NCBI GenBank assembly: GCA_030704615.1
Contig: CM060732.1
Span: 24,182,001-24,242,000, forward strand
Direction: 5' to 3'
Origin: Takakia lepidozioides
Taxonomy: Eukaryota > Streptophyta > Takakiopsida > Takakiales > Takakiaceae
DNA: 60,000 nucleotides
Shown here: positions 25,001-34,700 of the stretch, in pieces
How positions within the stretch are numbered: position 1 is the first letter of the stretch
Layout of the letters: each line of letters opens with the position of its first letter
Notes under the pieces: generated by a model
The model's database searches: none
What the model was told of the DNA's origin: nothing
The model's input: only the letters and a program-made list of their open reading frames with translations
Position numbers and translations under genes: made by a program

Positions 25001-28000
25001 CCAAGTCTTACATCTGAAGTGGTTAGCTGGTTGAAGTCACCAAGGAGTGTGGAACGGTACAGAGCTCAACAGTTGAGTAGATGTAGAACCACCAGACTCA
25101 GCCGAGACACAGAGAGTGCAGATCTCTCTTGTGAACACTTTCTCTCTTGATGTAAGATCTATTTAATCTAGTTCTATGTTTTACACGATTATGTGTGTGA
25201 CTGACTCTGGATAGAATAGGTGTTTTCACATGGTATCAGAGCCATGGTTGTGGCTCGGGAGAGAGAGTGTCACTAATGAGAGCGAACTAATAATTTCGAG
25301 ACACAATGAAATTAAAAGGAGTCGATAGAGTTTGGAGGAGAGAACTAACAATTCTCCACGATGCATCAGCGTGGAAGAATTCTGTTTCTTATAGAAGAAC
25401 ACAAGTTCTAACATTGCCTGAATTCTGTGATGTTCATGCTTTCTTGGAAAGTGATAATTGATTGAGAGACTGGAATGGCTCAAAGAGTAGATGTGAGCAA
25501 TATTCCTAAGTTTGACGGCACATACTTCCATGTGTGGAAGCATAGAGTAACACTACTGTTAAAAGCAGAAAAACTATGGGCTCTAGTCGTAGGGACAGAG
25601 TTAAAACCAGTGGCTCCCACGGCAGCACAGGTTGCTGTTGGGCAGCAAGCGCTTCCAGCCACAAGTGTTGGGAGTATAGTGAACTGGGAAGAGAGAGATG
25701 CCCTCTCACTCACCATAATTAATAACTGCTTGGACAATAGTGTAGCGTCACATGTACAGTCGTGTACATCAGCTTTTGAAGCATACCGAGAGTTGACAAG
25801 GTTATATGAATCAAAGGATGCAGTAACCAAAATGTATCTTAGAGATAGAATTCAAACTTTAAAAATGAAAGAGAATGAAAATGTCACTAAGCATATACAT
25901 GTCTTCAAATCTTTGCTAGAATAGCTTTCCGCTGCTGGTTCCCCTGTGTCAGACGAGGATGCTGTCTTATCCCTAATGAGGAATATGCCGATGAGTTATC
26001 GGACATTTATAGGCTCTTTTAGGAGACAGCCGAATATAAGTCTACAGTCTTTAATTACAGACTTAATACAGGAGGAAACTTTAATGATGAGTCATGGACC
26101 TGCTACAGATTCAAAAACTGCATTTTACTCTGGACAGAAGTCTAGTACATATAATAGTTTTAATAGGAAGAAGCAAAATGAGGACAAAAGTAGTGTCAAG
26201 AAGGAGGATGGCGAAGGATCAAACTCAAATAAAGGAAAGAAGAACCAAATCAAGTGCTTTTTCTGTAAGAAGTTTGGACATATGATTAAGGACTGTAGGA
26301 AGAGGATTCCAGCTGAAGCAGCAAACAAACAAGCAACACAAGGACATGTTGCAGTCGAAGGCAATCAGCTCTATGTGGCAGCGATGATCATAAGTAAAGG
26401 GAAAGATTCAACTTGGTATGTGGACACATGAGCCACACAGCACATGGCGTATGACATACACACTTTTGCGACATACAAAGAGTGGAGACAAGGTCAGGTT
26501 GTCTATTTAGGGGATGACTCAACACATGAAATAGCAGGCCAAGGGTCAGCCATTGTGTTGTTGTGCAATGGACAACGAAGGGAGGTACCTGACGTGCTCC
26601 ATGTGCCAAGTCTCAAGAAGAATTTATTTTCTGTTAAACAATTAGACCTAGCTGGGGGAGAGATGAACATAAAAGAAGGTTGCTGTAACCTGAAGAATTC
26701 CAAGGGAAATCTCATAGCAAAATGTGAGATAGAGAACGGACTCTATAAGCTAGGAACTGCATTACAAAACTCACAAGTCATGGCAATGCCAACTGTCTTA
26801 GAGACTAACAAGGCAGATCTATGGCACTGTAGATTAGGTCATATGAACCAAGCTAGAATGCATCAGATGCAAACTAACTCAATGGTTAGAGGGCTGGATT
26901 CAGTAGATGTTAGGAAACTAACATTATGTAGAGATTGCATCTCAGGAAAACAACACCAAGAGAAATTCCCTGTAGAGGGAGGCACGAGAGCTACTGAACT
27001 GTTAGGCCTCGTACATACTGACATTTGTGGACCGATGCAAACTCTCACACACAACGGGTTTAAGTATTTCATCACATTTATAGATGATCTTTCAAGGTTT
27101 ACTGTTGTTTATTTATTAAAACAAAAGTCAGAGGCATTTGAGAGGTTTAAATGGTATAAGTTACTGGTTGAAAATCAGCTAAGTAAGAAGATCAAGGTTC
27201 TAAGGGCTGATGGGGGTGGTGAATACATTTCTAATGAGTTTAATTTATTCTGTCAAGAGAGTGACATAAAGAGGCAGTTTACTATAGCAGGAACACCACA
27301 ACAGAATGGGGTGTCTGAGAGGAAAAATAGGACCTTAGTGGAAGCAGTACTTTCCATGCTACACCAGGCTAGCTTACCAAATGTCTATTGGGGTGAAGCT
27401 CTTATGACTGCCACATACCTACAGAATAGGTCACCAACCAAAGCTCTACAGAATAACAAAACACCCATAAAGTTATGGACAGGTGTGAAACCTGATGTAT
27501 CACACTTGACAGTCTTTGGCTATAGAGCCTTTGCACTAGTACATAAGGATAATAGACGCAAACTAGACTCACACACTGTCGAGTGTACATTTTTGGGCTA
27601 TAGTAAACAGACCAAGGGTTACAAATTAATGACCAAACAAAAGACAATTATCATTTCCAGAGATGTGATATTCCATGAGGATAGTAATGACACAGTGGGA
27701 GATGCTATAGAAGAAGAAACACAAGCAGACAAAGATTCAATGCTATTAGATTGATCTTTCTTTAAGCAGTATGCAAACACTAATAATTTACCACTTCCTC
27801 GCACTCACATAGTACCACTAAACACTCACACAAGTCCAAGTGTGCAGTTTCCTAGGCCAAGTCAAGTAGTGGGAGCACTACCATCACCACTGAGCACAGG
27901 TTCAGTTAGAGGATATAGTGAGAGAAAATACCTCACCCAACGTAGGGAGTTCAAGACAGGCTAGGAGAGCGACATCAAGCTCACTAGGAAATAGACGATC

Positions 28001-28687
28001 TACTAGAATCAAGAAACCACCTGATAGGTTGATTGAGAGTGTAGAAGGTAGGAAACCCTGGAGAGCACTTTTGACACAAGCTTCTGTAAATGAACTTGTT
28101 ACCTTGAAGGAGGCTTTATCTTGTTCCGAAGCGAAACAATGGAAGAATGCTATAGATTCTGAGCTGGAATCTTTAAGAAGAAACAAAACATGGACAGTCA
28201 TGAAGCTACCAGAGAATAGAAAACCTATAGGTTGTAAATGGCTGTTCAAAGTAAAACTTCGGGCAGATGGGAGTGTGGATCGCTATAAAGCAAGATTGGT
28301 AGCAAAAGGATACTCACAGATATCTGGACTAGATTATACAGAGACCTTTTCACTAGTAGTCAAATTAACATCTATACGAGTGATACTTGAGCTTGCGACT
28401 CAATTTGATTTGGAAATTCAACAACTTGATGTTAAGACTGCCTTCTTGAATGGCTTCATAGAAGAAGACATTTATATGGAGTTCCTAGAAGGAGTCATAC
28501 AAGAGAGCAAATCTGGTTTAGCTTGCAAGCTGAACAAATCACTTTACGGGCTCAAGCAATCATCACGGGCATGGTACCAAAGATTTGACACCTATTTGAT
28601 GACAATAGGGTTTGATCGAAGCGTAGCTGATTCGAACGTCTACGTGCAGCGGAAGAGCACGAGTTACCTTATTCTGGCATTATATGT

Positions 28688-28722
<35 letters not shown>

Positions 28723-31700
28723 CTCCGGCCGAGGCCGGCGTAACTAAGAGCCACTTCACCTCCACTTCACCTTGCGGCTATTGCCCCCTTTCGGAGGTGG
28801 GCCCTATTACAAAAAAGTGTCCAGGTGGACACTAGGTGATATGTTGATGATACTATATTGGCTAGCAATGATGTGAATTTCTCGCAAGAGATCAAGAAGC
28901 TCCTCGAATCTGAATTTGAAATGATGGATATGGGGGAGATCCACTACTGCCTTGGGATGCAGTTTTCAAGAAACAGGGGAGAAGGATGGATCAGATTGTT
29001 GCAAGAAAGGTATTTGCTTGGAGTGCTACAAAGATTCGAAATGGAAAATTGTAAGCCAATAAGCACCCCAATGAGACCAAGGAGAAGCTAACAAAGTCAG
29101 ATTGCCCAAAAACTGAATATGGAAAAGCTTTGATGCAAGAAGTGCCTTATTCACAAGCAGTCGGTTGTTTGATGCATGCTGTTGTCAACACCCGACTTGA
29201 TTGCTCATTTGCAATGGGTAGTCTCGCTGAATTCCTATCGAACCCCGGAGAGCCTCATTGGCAGGCAACAAAGAGGGTGATGAGGTACATAAAAGGCACT
29301 CTTCACATTGGAATTCAGTATTGTAAATCGGACAAAGGAGCAACCCTAATAGGTTTTTCAGATGCGGATTGGGCTGGAGACATAGACACTCGACATTCAA
29401 CATCGGGTTTTTGCTTCAAGCTAGCAGGTTGTGCAGTAAGCTGGTCAAGCAAAAAGCAGAGGTCCATGGCTTTGTCAAGTACTGAATCCGAATACATGGC
29501 TTTATCAAAGGCTGCAGCAAAGGTAGTGTGGCTCAGGAGTTTGATGATGGACTTGGGATTTGTTCAGAAGAAGGCTACTATAATTTATGCAGATAATCAA
29601 AGTGCAATAGCGCTATCTGCAAATCCTAAGTTTCATGCTCGTAGTAAGCATATTGACATCCAGTATCACTACATACGAGAAAAGGTCCAGTCGAAGGAAG
29701 TGACACTGGAGTACCTTCCAACATCTGAAATGATTGCTGATTTCTTGACGAAGAGCGTTCCGAAGGAGAAACGCTTTCTTTGTGCGAGAGGGGCTGGATG
29801 GAAGTGGAACAAGAAGCCAGAGCAAGATTCAGACAAGATGGAAGACACTACGTATATACTGCCAGAGTATTAGTGGGAGTGAAAGAATACATCTATAATT
29901 CTCTGTCAGTGTATAGTGTAGGATGTACTAGATTACAGATTAAGGATGTGCAGTTACATCCAAGTCTTACATCTGAAGTGGTTAGCTGGTTGAAGTCACC
30001 AAGGAGTGTGGAACGGTACAGAGCTCAACAGTTGAGTAGATGTAGAACCACCAGACTCAGCCGAGACACAGAGAGTGCAGATCTCTCTTGTGAACACTTT
30101 CTCTCTTGATGTAAGATCTATTTAATCTAGTTCTATGTTTTACACGATTATGTGTGTGATTGACTCTGGATAGAATAGGTGTTTTCACAGTGGGACTTAC
30201 CTTGGTATCCAGATATCCTCGAGAAAGCCCTTCACAAAGAGAGAGGGAGATAGAATGTACTCGAAGATGTTGTTTTCCATAGCCTTGTGGCCATCGACCC
30301 CGTGCTCGTTGTTTGCAGTAGCCTTCTGGCCATTGACCCCGCGCCCAGTTTGAGCAAAACACAAAGGGACAGAACCTACCTTTGTCAGGGGCTGACACAG
30401 GTAGTAAGACTTACCTTGGAATAAACAATTGATCTGGGTTTTCCAGATATCCTTTAGAAATCCCTTTACACAAGCATCAACCCGCTGTGTGTGGTTTGCC
30501 CAATAACTAGGCCCCAAAAGGGCCTGGGCTTTTGGGTCAGCCTCGAGACTTTCAAAGTTGGTAAACAGAGGTGCAGGCAGGCACAATTCCCTTAATAGAT
30601 TTGAAGAGAGCGTCTCTCTGGTGAGAGAACCCCAGACAATGAATCAGAAAATTAATACTGTCTTCAGGTTGCCCACACAACGGGCAATTGCACTCTCCCT
30701 TTCCTCTCTGCTTCTGTTTGCTGTTCAAAGGTAGGCTTCCCGCCTTGAGTTCAAATTTCAGTCTAGTGCCGAGAGTGGGTAGACCCTTGAGGTCATCCAT
30801 GATGTCCTCCCCCACGTCACAGACTGGAAACCAGTTCAGGGATGTTTTCTGCCTAACTTCATTTTCATCAGACAATTTCCTGGCAACAGACATGGCTCTG
30901 GACACACCAGCCTCTAAGTCATAATTATCCAGCAGGGTCAAGCCTTGCGGGCTAATTTTCAGATCCTTGAGAATCTCTTCAACTCTCTTCCGCCAGGACT
31001 CAGCCTGTTTGGCAGGGCGATCCTGCTTCCAAGATATGGAGCCGATTAACTTAGGCCATCTGATGTTGGACATATGTTGCAGCCGACCCCACCATCCGAC
31101 CTTGAATACATCTCGTCGGGAGCTTAAGGAAGGGATGCCAAACTCACCCCGAATAGCCACATTGGCTGTTATGGAGCATGCTGACAAGCACTCCTTAAGC
31201 ACCCCCACTTGAATGGATTCTAGAGACTTAGCCTTGTTGGAGTTATCCACCCATATAGCAGATGCGTACTCAAGGCAGATCTAATAACGCGACAAAGCAT
31301 GATTTTTTTGACCTCAGAGTTGATCCCTGGAAAAAATTTAGTGAGACCCAGCGCTTTGCTCATGCCAGTTTGAACAACTCTCTGAATATGTGCATCCCAA
31401 TTACATTTGGAGGAGAACTCATTGCCGAGAGAGATTTTCTAGCAAAGTTCAATATGACCCACAGGAGCTGCCCCTATCATTATGTAAACAGCTTCTCTTC
31501 ATAGTACAGACATTTGTCACCACAAAACCTGCCAGAGAAGGAATTGTATTTAAGGTCTTGCTCATGCAAACTTGATGACTAGCATCCCTCCCTTCATGTG
31601 GAAGCTGTCAAGGTAGTAGCCAAAAATGCCCAACCACCACACACTGTTTGGCTAGAGGTGGAACTGGCCAGTCAAGAAAATGGGGCCCGGGGCTCACCTC

Positions 31701-33939
31701 CAAAAGGAGAGACACTTATTACTTGAGGACAGAGGATTAACAGACCTCAACAAAGACACCTAATCAACATGTGTTCCAAAAGAACCTTTAAACACATTGG
31801 TACACAATGTAGAAGTTGTAGTCAATGAAAAAGAACACAGAAAATTCTGGCATGTCACTCAATCCTGAAACAATCTTTGAGATGAAAAGGGGGACTAACC
31901 TGCAAAGAGGACAAATGAATGTCAGACACAGGACAGCCCCCCAAATCAAGGGAGGTAAGGGCTGTGAGAATTGACAGCTGCCCCAATCCTGTGGGTCCCA
32001 CACCTGTTCCGGCGAGTCCAAGCTTTTTGAGACCTGCCAGTGACACAATGTGACGGATACTCTCATCACTCACCTTCCGGCAGCGAGCCAGTTCCAGCTC
32101 CTCCATTTGTGGCAACCCTGGAAAACCGAACACATGGACTCAGACAACTAGTCCAGTGGATTGCTAGGCATGAATCATCTTCCTACAGCTGATTCCGCCA
32201 TACTGATCCTTGATACATAGGAGGAAACAAGGCTAAGTGTCCGCAAGAGTCCACCATTCCAACAAGCAGTCTCCAGCCTGAATATCCCCACTTGCATTCT
32301 CAACCGATTTGTTTCCCAGCTCGATACCTTGGCATGGAGGCATGAAAGTACTCTACTTGGCATCCCACCATTTCCTTTCCAGGTGCCTGATCTACCAGTC
32401 CTTTAAACTTGATTTTCTTTTGTCATTTCGTTTGCTAGCTGCTTCAATAATCTAACATATTGTACTCTCCACTCTCACCTACCTTTCGCGGTTAAGATGA
32501 ACAGGAATCGCAGAACAAATATTGAGTCGTGAAGCAGACATAGTGAACAGTGCAGGGGAAATGACGCCTTAACAACACAACACACCTGGTTTTCGGTGTA
32601 ACAGTGGTCCTGTCACTGTGCAGTATTATATTCTCTGTCTTGGGAAGAGAAAAGATAGAAGAGAATGTACTCATAAGCCGTTGTTTGATGTAGCCTTGTG
32701 GCCATTGCAAAGATAGAATAGAGTAGAGAGACTATGCCTGCCAGGTGCCAGATAGCATTATTGGTCAAAAGTTTGCAGTCTGCAGCACGCAGAACACGCA
32801 GGTGGCGAAACCCGCCTACATAAGCCATCCATTCAGCATCAACGCTGCCCTCTCCACTTAACTCCAACTCCACTACGGAGTACTGAAATAGTCTGCAAGG
32901 TACAGAGTACAGACAAACTCATTGCATGCCCTCAAATTGGGGAACCCAAGAGAAACCAAAAGGGCGTCAGGGGATAACAAGCTTTGCTTTCTCACAATTA
33001 CAGGTTTGTAGGTCATCTGACTGTTTTCAGTTTTGATGGCTAAAATTTCTCTCTTACAATTTGCAGAGAGCAAGCAGGGTGCCTCCAGACCACTCCACGC
33101 CCTTATTGCAGACCCAAGGTCTACATAAAACATAAAGCACCTCAAATGCAACAGTCAACAACAGGAGAAAGTTGACATGTGGTAAGTATGTTAGGTGGTG
33201 TTAAGACACACAATGTGGCAGACATGACAATACATGTCATGTCGAGCACACTTTCTTTTTAGAGCCGTTCAGGTACAGCATTGAGCTCGTCAATGTTACA
33301 TGTGGCTAGTCAATGCGAGCTTTACAATTCAGGCAGAGGAAACCGGTTGACAAGCTGCTCATAAACCCATCCCTCATGTAATACTCTGGGTCTCAAAGAT
33401 TACTAGCCTTTCCTACAACTGTTGACCTTCAAAGAGTCATCAACAAACGCAAGTGTAATTGGCTCACTACGCGAGACTAGTTCCTCAGTGGATCTGGCAA
33501 ACAGATTGGCTCGAACTCCGCTATACCCCTCAGCTTTAGTCCATCTCGAGACATGGTCATTGCACTAATATTGGAAATTTGAAGACAATACAATCCAATA
33601 TGTACAATCATCCCGTTAGGAGGGAAAACCTACATCAAACCTGCTAAGCTTAGATTGAAATACTTTGCACCAAGAAAGTCATCCACTCAAACTAGATACC
33701 TACTCCAGAAGAGGCGGAGTGAGGAGACGGGCTTGAAGGAGGCGATGCAAGAGAGGCTCTGCCAGCTGCGACGGAAGCCTTGCAAGAGTTCTCCGCTGCC
33801 GTCGCCAAACCCCCACACTGTGCTTGTCACGACAGGCAGCAATCACGCACAACTCTAGCAGACTAAGACCACGACGAGCAGCTTCCGCATCCCTTCCTCC
33901 CGAATCTAGATCCATACTTGCTCCAATCTCCCGCCCCAC
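19053..33939 (-). CDS. LRR protein, AT4G23840-like, five exons
   Basis: Exons in order: 33939-33704, 32892-32738, 32117-31900, 24633-24024, 19810-19053. Phases (2, 1, 0, 1) join cleanly into about 658 codons. The N-terminus (SLLELCVIAACRDKHSVGVWRRQRRTLARLPSQLAEPLL in order) and SVDAEWMAYVGGFRHLRVL match the plant LRR family of AT4G23840. Exons 2 to 5 then carry irregular leucine-rich repeats such as LKKLGLAGTGVGPTGLGQL and LEHLDLWGSNITNTG, of the cysteine-containing F-box-LRR type but without an F-box. The C-terminal ~100 residues are Ser/Arg/Lys-rich, with no membrane segment. The family is slightly shorter in Arabidopsis (~600 aa). Intron 2 uses a GC donor. The start could be Met1 (33939) or Met9 (33915). 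Its function is unknown; a binding scaffold is an inference. Confidence 0.88.
20014..22593 (+). pseudogene. LINE ORF2 remnant, copy 2
   Basis: A continuous frame runs from the element start through LWARYYQLRKDINQLV and the RT blocks. The catalytic box reads FMDD instead of FADD (about 21253-21267). A TAA at 21460-21462 replaces the codon after SYT, and a TGA at about 21781-21783 follows SLSS. One or more single-base shifts occur near 21365 compared with copy 1 (KLRSGS versus KCAVVAF). The C-terminal Cys/His motif (CPLCGQPEDSIHFLIHC) is intact at about 22214-22262. It cannot make a full protein. Confidence 0.85.
20014..22599 (+). mobile_element. LINE copy 2, antisense in LRR intron 4
   Basis: It starts with CTAATTGTCTGCGGTAGAG, the same 5' point as copy 1, and ends at TTATGAGTACAT. 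TCTCTT occurs just before the start (about 20001-20007) and just after the end (about 22600-22606), a possible but weak target duplication. It closely resembles copy 1 and lacks the ~0.9-kb insertion. The ORF2 frame is open from about 20014 into the RT. Confidence 0.85.
22862..23216 (+). mobile_element. LINE copy 3, short 3'-end copy with 9-bp target duplication
   Basis: A 355-bp copy starting at ACCTGAAGACAATATTCATTT and ending TTATGAGTACAT. The direct repeat TCTATGACA flanks it at 22853-22861 and 23217-23225. It contains an internal deletion of about 22 bp relative to copies 1 and 2 (around 23035, ATTACTTGTGTGAAGG). It lies 263 bp downstream of copy 2 in the same LRR intron. Confidence 0.88.
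23728..23856. repeat. Short tandem duplication, ~93-bp period
   Basis: ACCTGATGTCTGAAGTTGCC at 23727-23746 recurs as ACCTGTTGTCTGAAGTTGCT at about 23821, and each is followed by a similar ATTATCTT(T)GAA stretch. It lies in LRR intron 4. The significance is unclear. Confidence 0.5.
24890..24920 (-). mobile_element. Left part of an old LINE remnant split by the copia
   Basis: On the minus strand the bases resemble the LINE 3' region (GGTAAGT..ACTACC..GGTAG..TCTGTTTC), with deletions. Its continuation lies right of the copia at 30190-30245. It is weak by itself, and the call depends on joining the two flanks. Confidence 0.45.
24921..25230 (+). repeat. Copia left LTR
   Basis: 310 bp, nearly identical to 29880-30189. 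Differences seen are G/A near the fifth base, T/C near base 52 and C/T near base 280. Confidence 0.95.
25231..25247 (+). promoter_or_regulatory. Copia primer-binding site (initiator tRNA-Met)
   Basis: TGGTATCAGAGCCATGG directly follows the left LTR. TGGTATCAGAGC is the usual plant copia site complementary to the 3' end of initiator tRNA-Met. Confidence 0.9.
25475..26450 (+). pseudogene. Copia gag with zinc knuckle, broken by a stop
   Basis: It starts MAQRVDVSNIPKFDGTYF and runs through the copia gag core (a UBN2/retrotran_gag-like region with LTRLYESKDAVTKMYLRDRI). A TAG at 25922-25924 interrupts it. The same frame resumes through SLMRNMPMSYRTFIGSFR. The CCHC knuckle (C-FF-C-KKFG-H-MIKD-C) lies at about 26254-26296. 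The protease motif TWYVDT follows, and a TGA at 26429-26431 stands where the Gly of the aspartic protease triad would be. Confidence 0.9.
26444..27754 (+). pseudogene. Copia protease end and integrase
   Basis: It includes the pre-integrase H..C..C motif (DLWHCRLGHMNQARM, then LCRDCISGKQH) and the integrase core. The three acidic residues appear in TDICGP, LRADGGGEY and GVSERKNRTL. The GKQ..KFP and HTDICGP blocks are typical of copia. The frame is open for 436 codons and ends at a TGA at 27752-27754, before the RT. A TGA at 26429-26431 separates it from gag. Confidence 0.93.
27918..29873 (+). pseudogene. Copia reverse transcriptase and RNase H, interrupted
   Basis: The RT begins at about 28080 (EALSCSEAKQWKNAIDSEL), with CKWLFKVK, ARLVAKGYSQ, LDVKTAFLNG and LYGLKQSSRAWYQRF. 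The catalytic YVDD is split after YVD by a 145-bp insertion (28694-28838). RT resumes at 28851 and is shifted near 29080 (PMRPRRS then stop). RNase H follows at 29130-29873 with SDADWAGD, STSGFCF, SSTESEYMA and ADNQSAI. The enzyme cannot be made as a single chain. Confidence 0.93.
28694..28838. mobile_element. 145-bp insertion with hairpins and 12-bp target duplication inside copia RT
   Basis: ATATGTTGATGA occurs at 28682-28693 and 28839-28850, exactly flanking the insert. The insert has a (GA)n run at one end and two perfect hairpins: CCGGCC-GA-GGCCGG near 28725-28738 and GTGTCCA-GG-TGGACAC near 28817-28832. It is GC-rich compared with the copia. A long direct duplication and a simple-repeat end fit a small retroposed element (SINE-like, with a (TC)n tail on the minus strand). 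No A/B box was found. Confidence 0.7.
29880..30189 (+). repeat. Copia right LTR
   Basis: 310 bp, preceded by a purine-rich AGTGGGAG and followed by the target duplication GTGGG and then LINE-like sequence. Confidence 0.95.
30190..30252 (-). mobile_element. Right part of the old LINE remnant
   Basis: On the minus strand TGTGAAGGGCTTTCTCGAGG then ATATCTGGATACCAAGGTAAGTCCCACT matches LINE copy 1 bases around 8371-8437 with a deletion. The copia inserted within this remnant, and LINE copy 4 ends next to it. Confidence 0.65.
30253..31421 (-). mobile_element. LINE copy 4, 5'-truncated, sense to the LRR gene, with duplicated 3' tail
   Basis: It corresponds to the last third of copy 1 (about 7430 to 8549), beginning near GAGTTCTCCTCC. 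The C-terminal Cys/His motif (CPLCGQPEDSINFLIHC) is visible at about 30655-30695. It has several differences from copies 1 and 2 and an extra frame break near 31240. At the 3' end the GGGGTC..ATGGCC..AAGGCTA unit appears twice (about 30273-30345), separated by GAGCAC. The target duplication is imperfect (ATCTCCCTC versus ATCTCTCTC). Confidence 0.85.
30552..31250 (-). pseudogene. LINE ORF2 C-terminal fragment, copy 4
   Basis: A 232-codon open piece starting within VDNSNKAKSLESIQVG and ending after the Cys/His motif, with no RT catalytic region. It is equivalent to the C-terminal 230 residues of copy 1 and has no start of its own. Confidence 0.8.
32661..32708 (-). mobile_element. LINE copy 5, 48-bp 3' stub with 10-bp target duplication
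   Basis: On the minus strand it reads ATGGCCACAAGGCTAC, then CAAACAACGGCTTATGAGTACATTCTC. AAAGATAGAA flanks it at 32651-32660 and 32709-32718. It lies in LRR intron 2, about 20 bp inside the GC donor. Confidence 0.85.
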
Positions 33940-34700
33940 TCGTCCTCCTCCAAATCAATCGCTCACTCTCCACCCCTTCGCTCCCCCTCTCCCTCTCCCT
34001 CCACACATACTTGGACCCTCGGACCCAATCCTGCGTATTATCAGAATACAAACTACATCTCTCGCCTACACATACAAACAACCCCTCACTGTCTCTTCTC
34101 GTATTTTATTACAATTGGCAACCCTAAGTAACTTGAAAGGAGCAAAAACTACTAGGTCTATCTCCAAAATGTGGCCGACACAGTGACAACTTCAACGGTC
34201 CTTCCCCATCGAAAATAAAATTTAAGAAAACTAAATATGCATTTCATGCTCTTGACCCCCGTACTTTGTACAGTTACCTCATGTCAGTTTGTAAATAAAA
34301 GCTTTGCAGGGTTGACACAACACAGGTCCTCAAGATGAACGGCAATAAATTTCATCTAAACTGGATGGACGAGTAGTATGCACTTTTGTAAAACAATAAG
34401 AAATTTTTGCAGTCCAGATTTGTGCAATTGAGCGCCACATTTTCTAGTGCAGGAAATTTGGATTCACGCCTGAAGGGCGGCAACTACACCAAGTTTCGCT
34501 GCACTGCACTTTCTTCAGGATTTGTTTCTCTACTGCAGCTTTTGTGTCTGTTTTGTGCGCGCGCGGGAGAGGGACTGTCTGTGATCGCTGTGCTGATTAT
34601 TTAGCCGGCCTTACGACTGGAAGTATGCTTATACACCGCTGAAAAGTGACAAACTGATAACAATCTTGAGTCTGAATTCTCATCCTGAAAGCTGTGCATT
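33940..34700. promoter_or_regulatory. Shared upstream region of the divergent LRR and ABCG genes
   Basis: The LRR gene starts leftward at 33939 and ABCG starts rightward at 34701, so these 761 bp must hold both 5' regions. A CT-rich run at about 33985-34005 lies just upstream of the LRR start. No clear TATA box was assigned. A bidirectional promoter is an inference from layout only. Confidence 0.5.

Larger units (their letters stand above)
24916..30194 (+). mobile_element. Ty1/copia retrotransposon, structurally complete, with 5-bp target duplication
   Basis: The LTRs lie at 24921-25230 and 29880-30189, each 310 bp, starting TGAA and ending TTCACA. I count three differences by eye. GTGGG flanks the element at 24916-24920 and 30190-30194. 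The primer-binding site TGGTATCAGAGC (initiator Met tRNA) begins at 25231. A purine run AGTGGGAG precedes the right LTR. The order gag-PR-IN-RT-RNase H is the copia order. The coding part carries several stops, shifts and a 145-bp insertion. It sits antisense in LRR intron 3, inside an older LINE remnant. Confidence 0.95.

Noticed and set aside
32873-33151. 92-codon minus-strand frame between LRR exons 1 and 2
   Set aside because: The phase of exons 1 and 2 joins directly without it, and the sequence has no LRR pattern, so it is intron.
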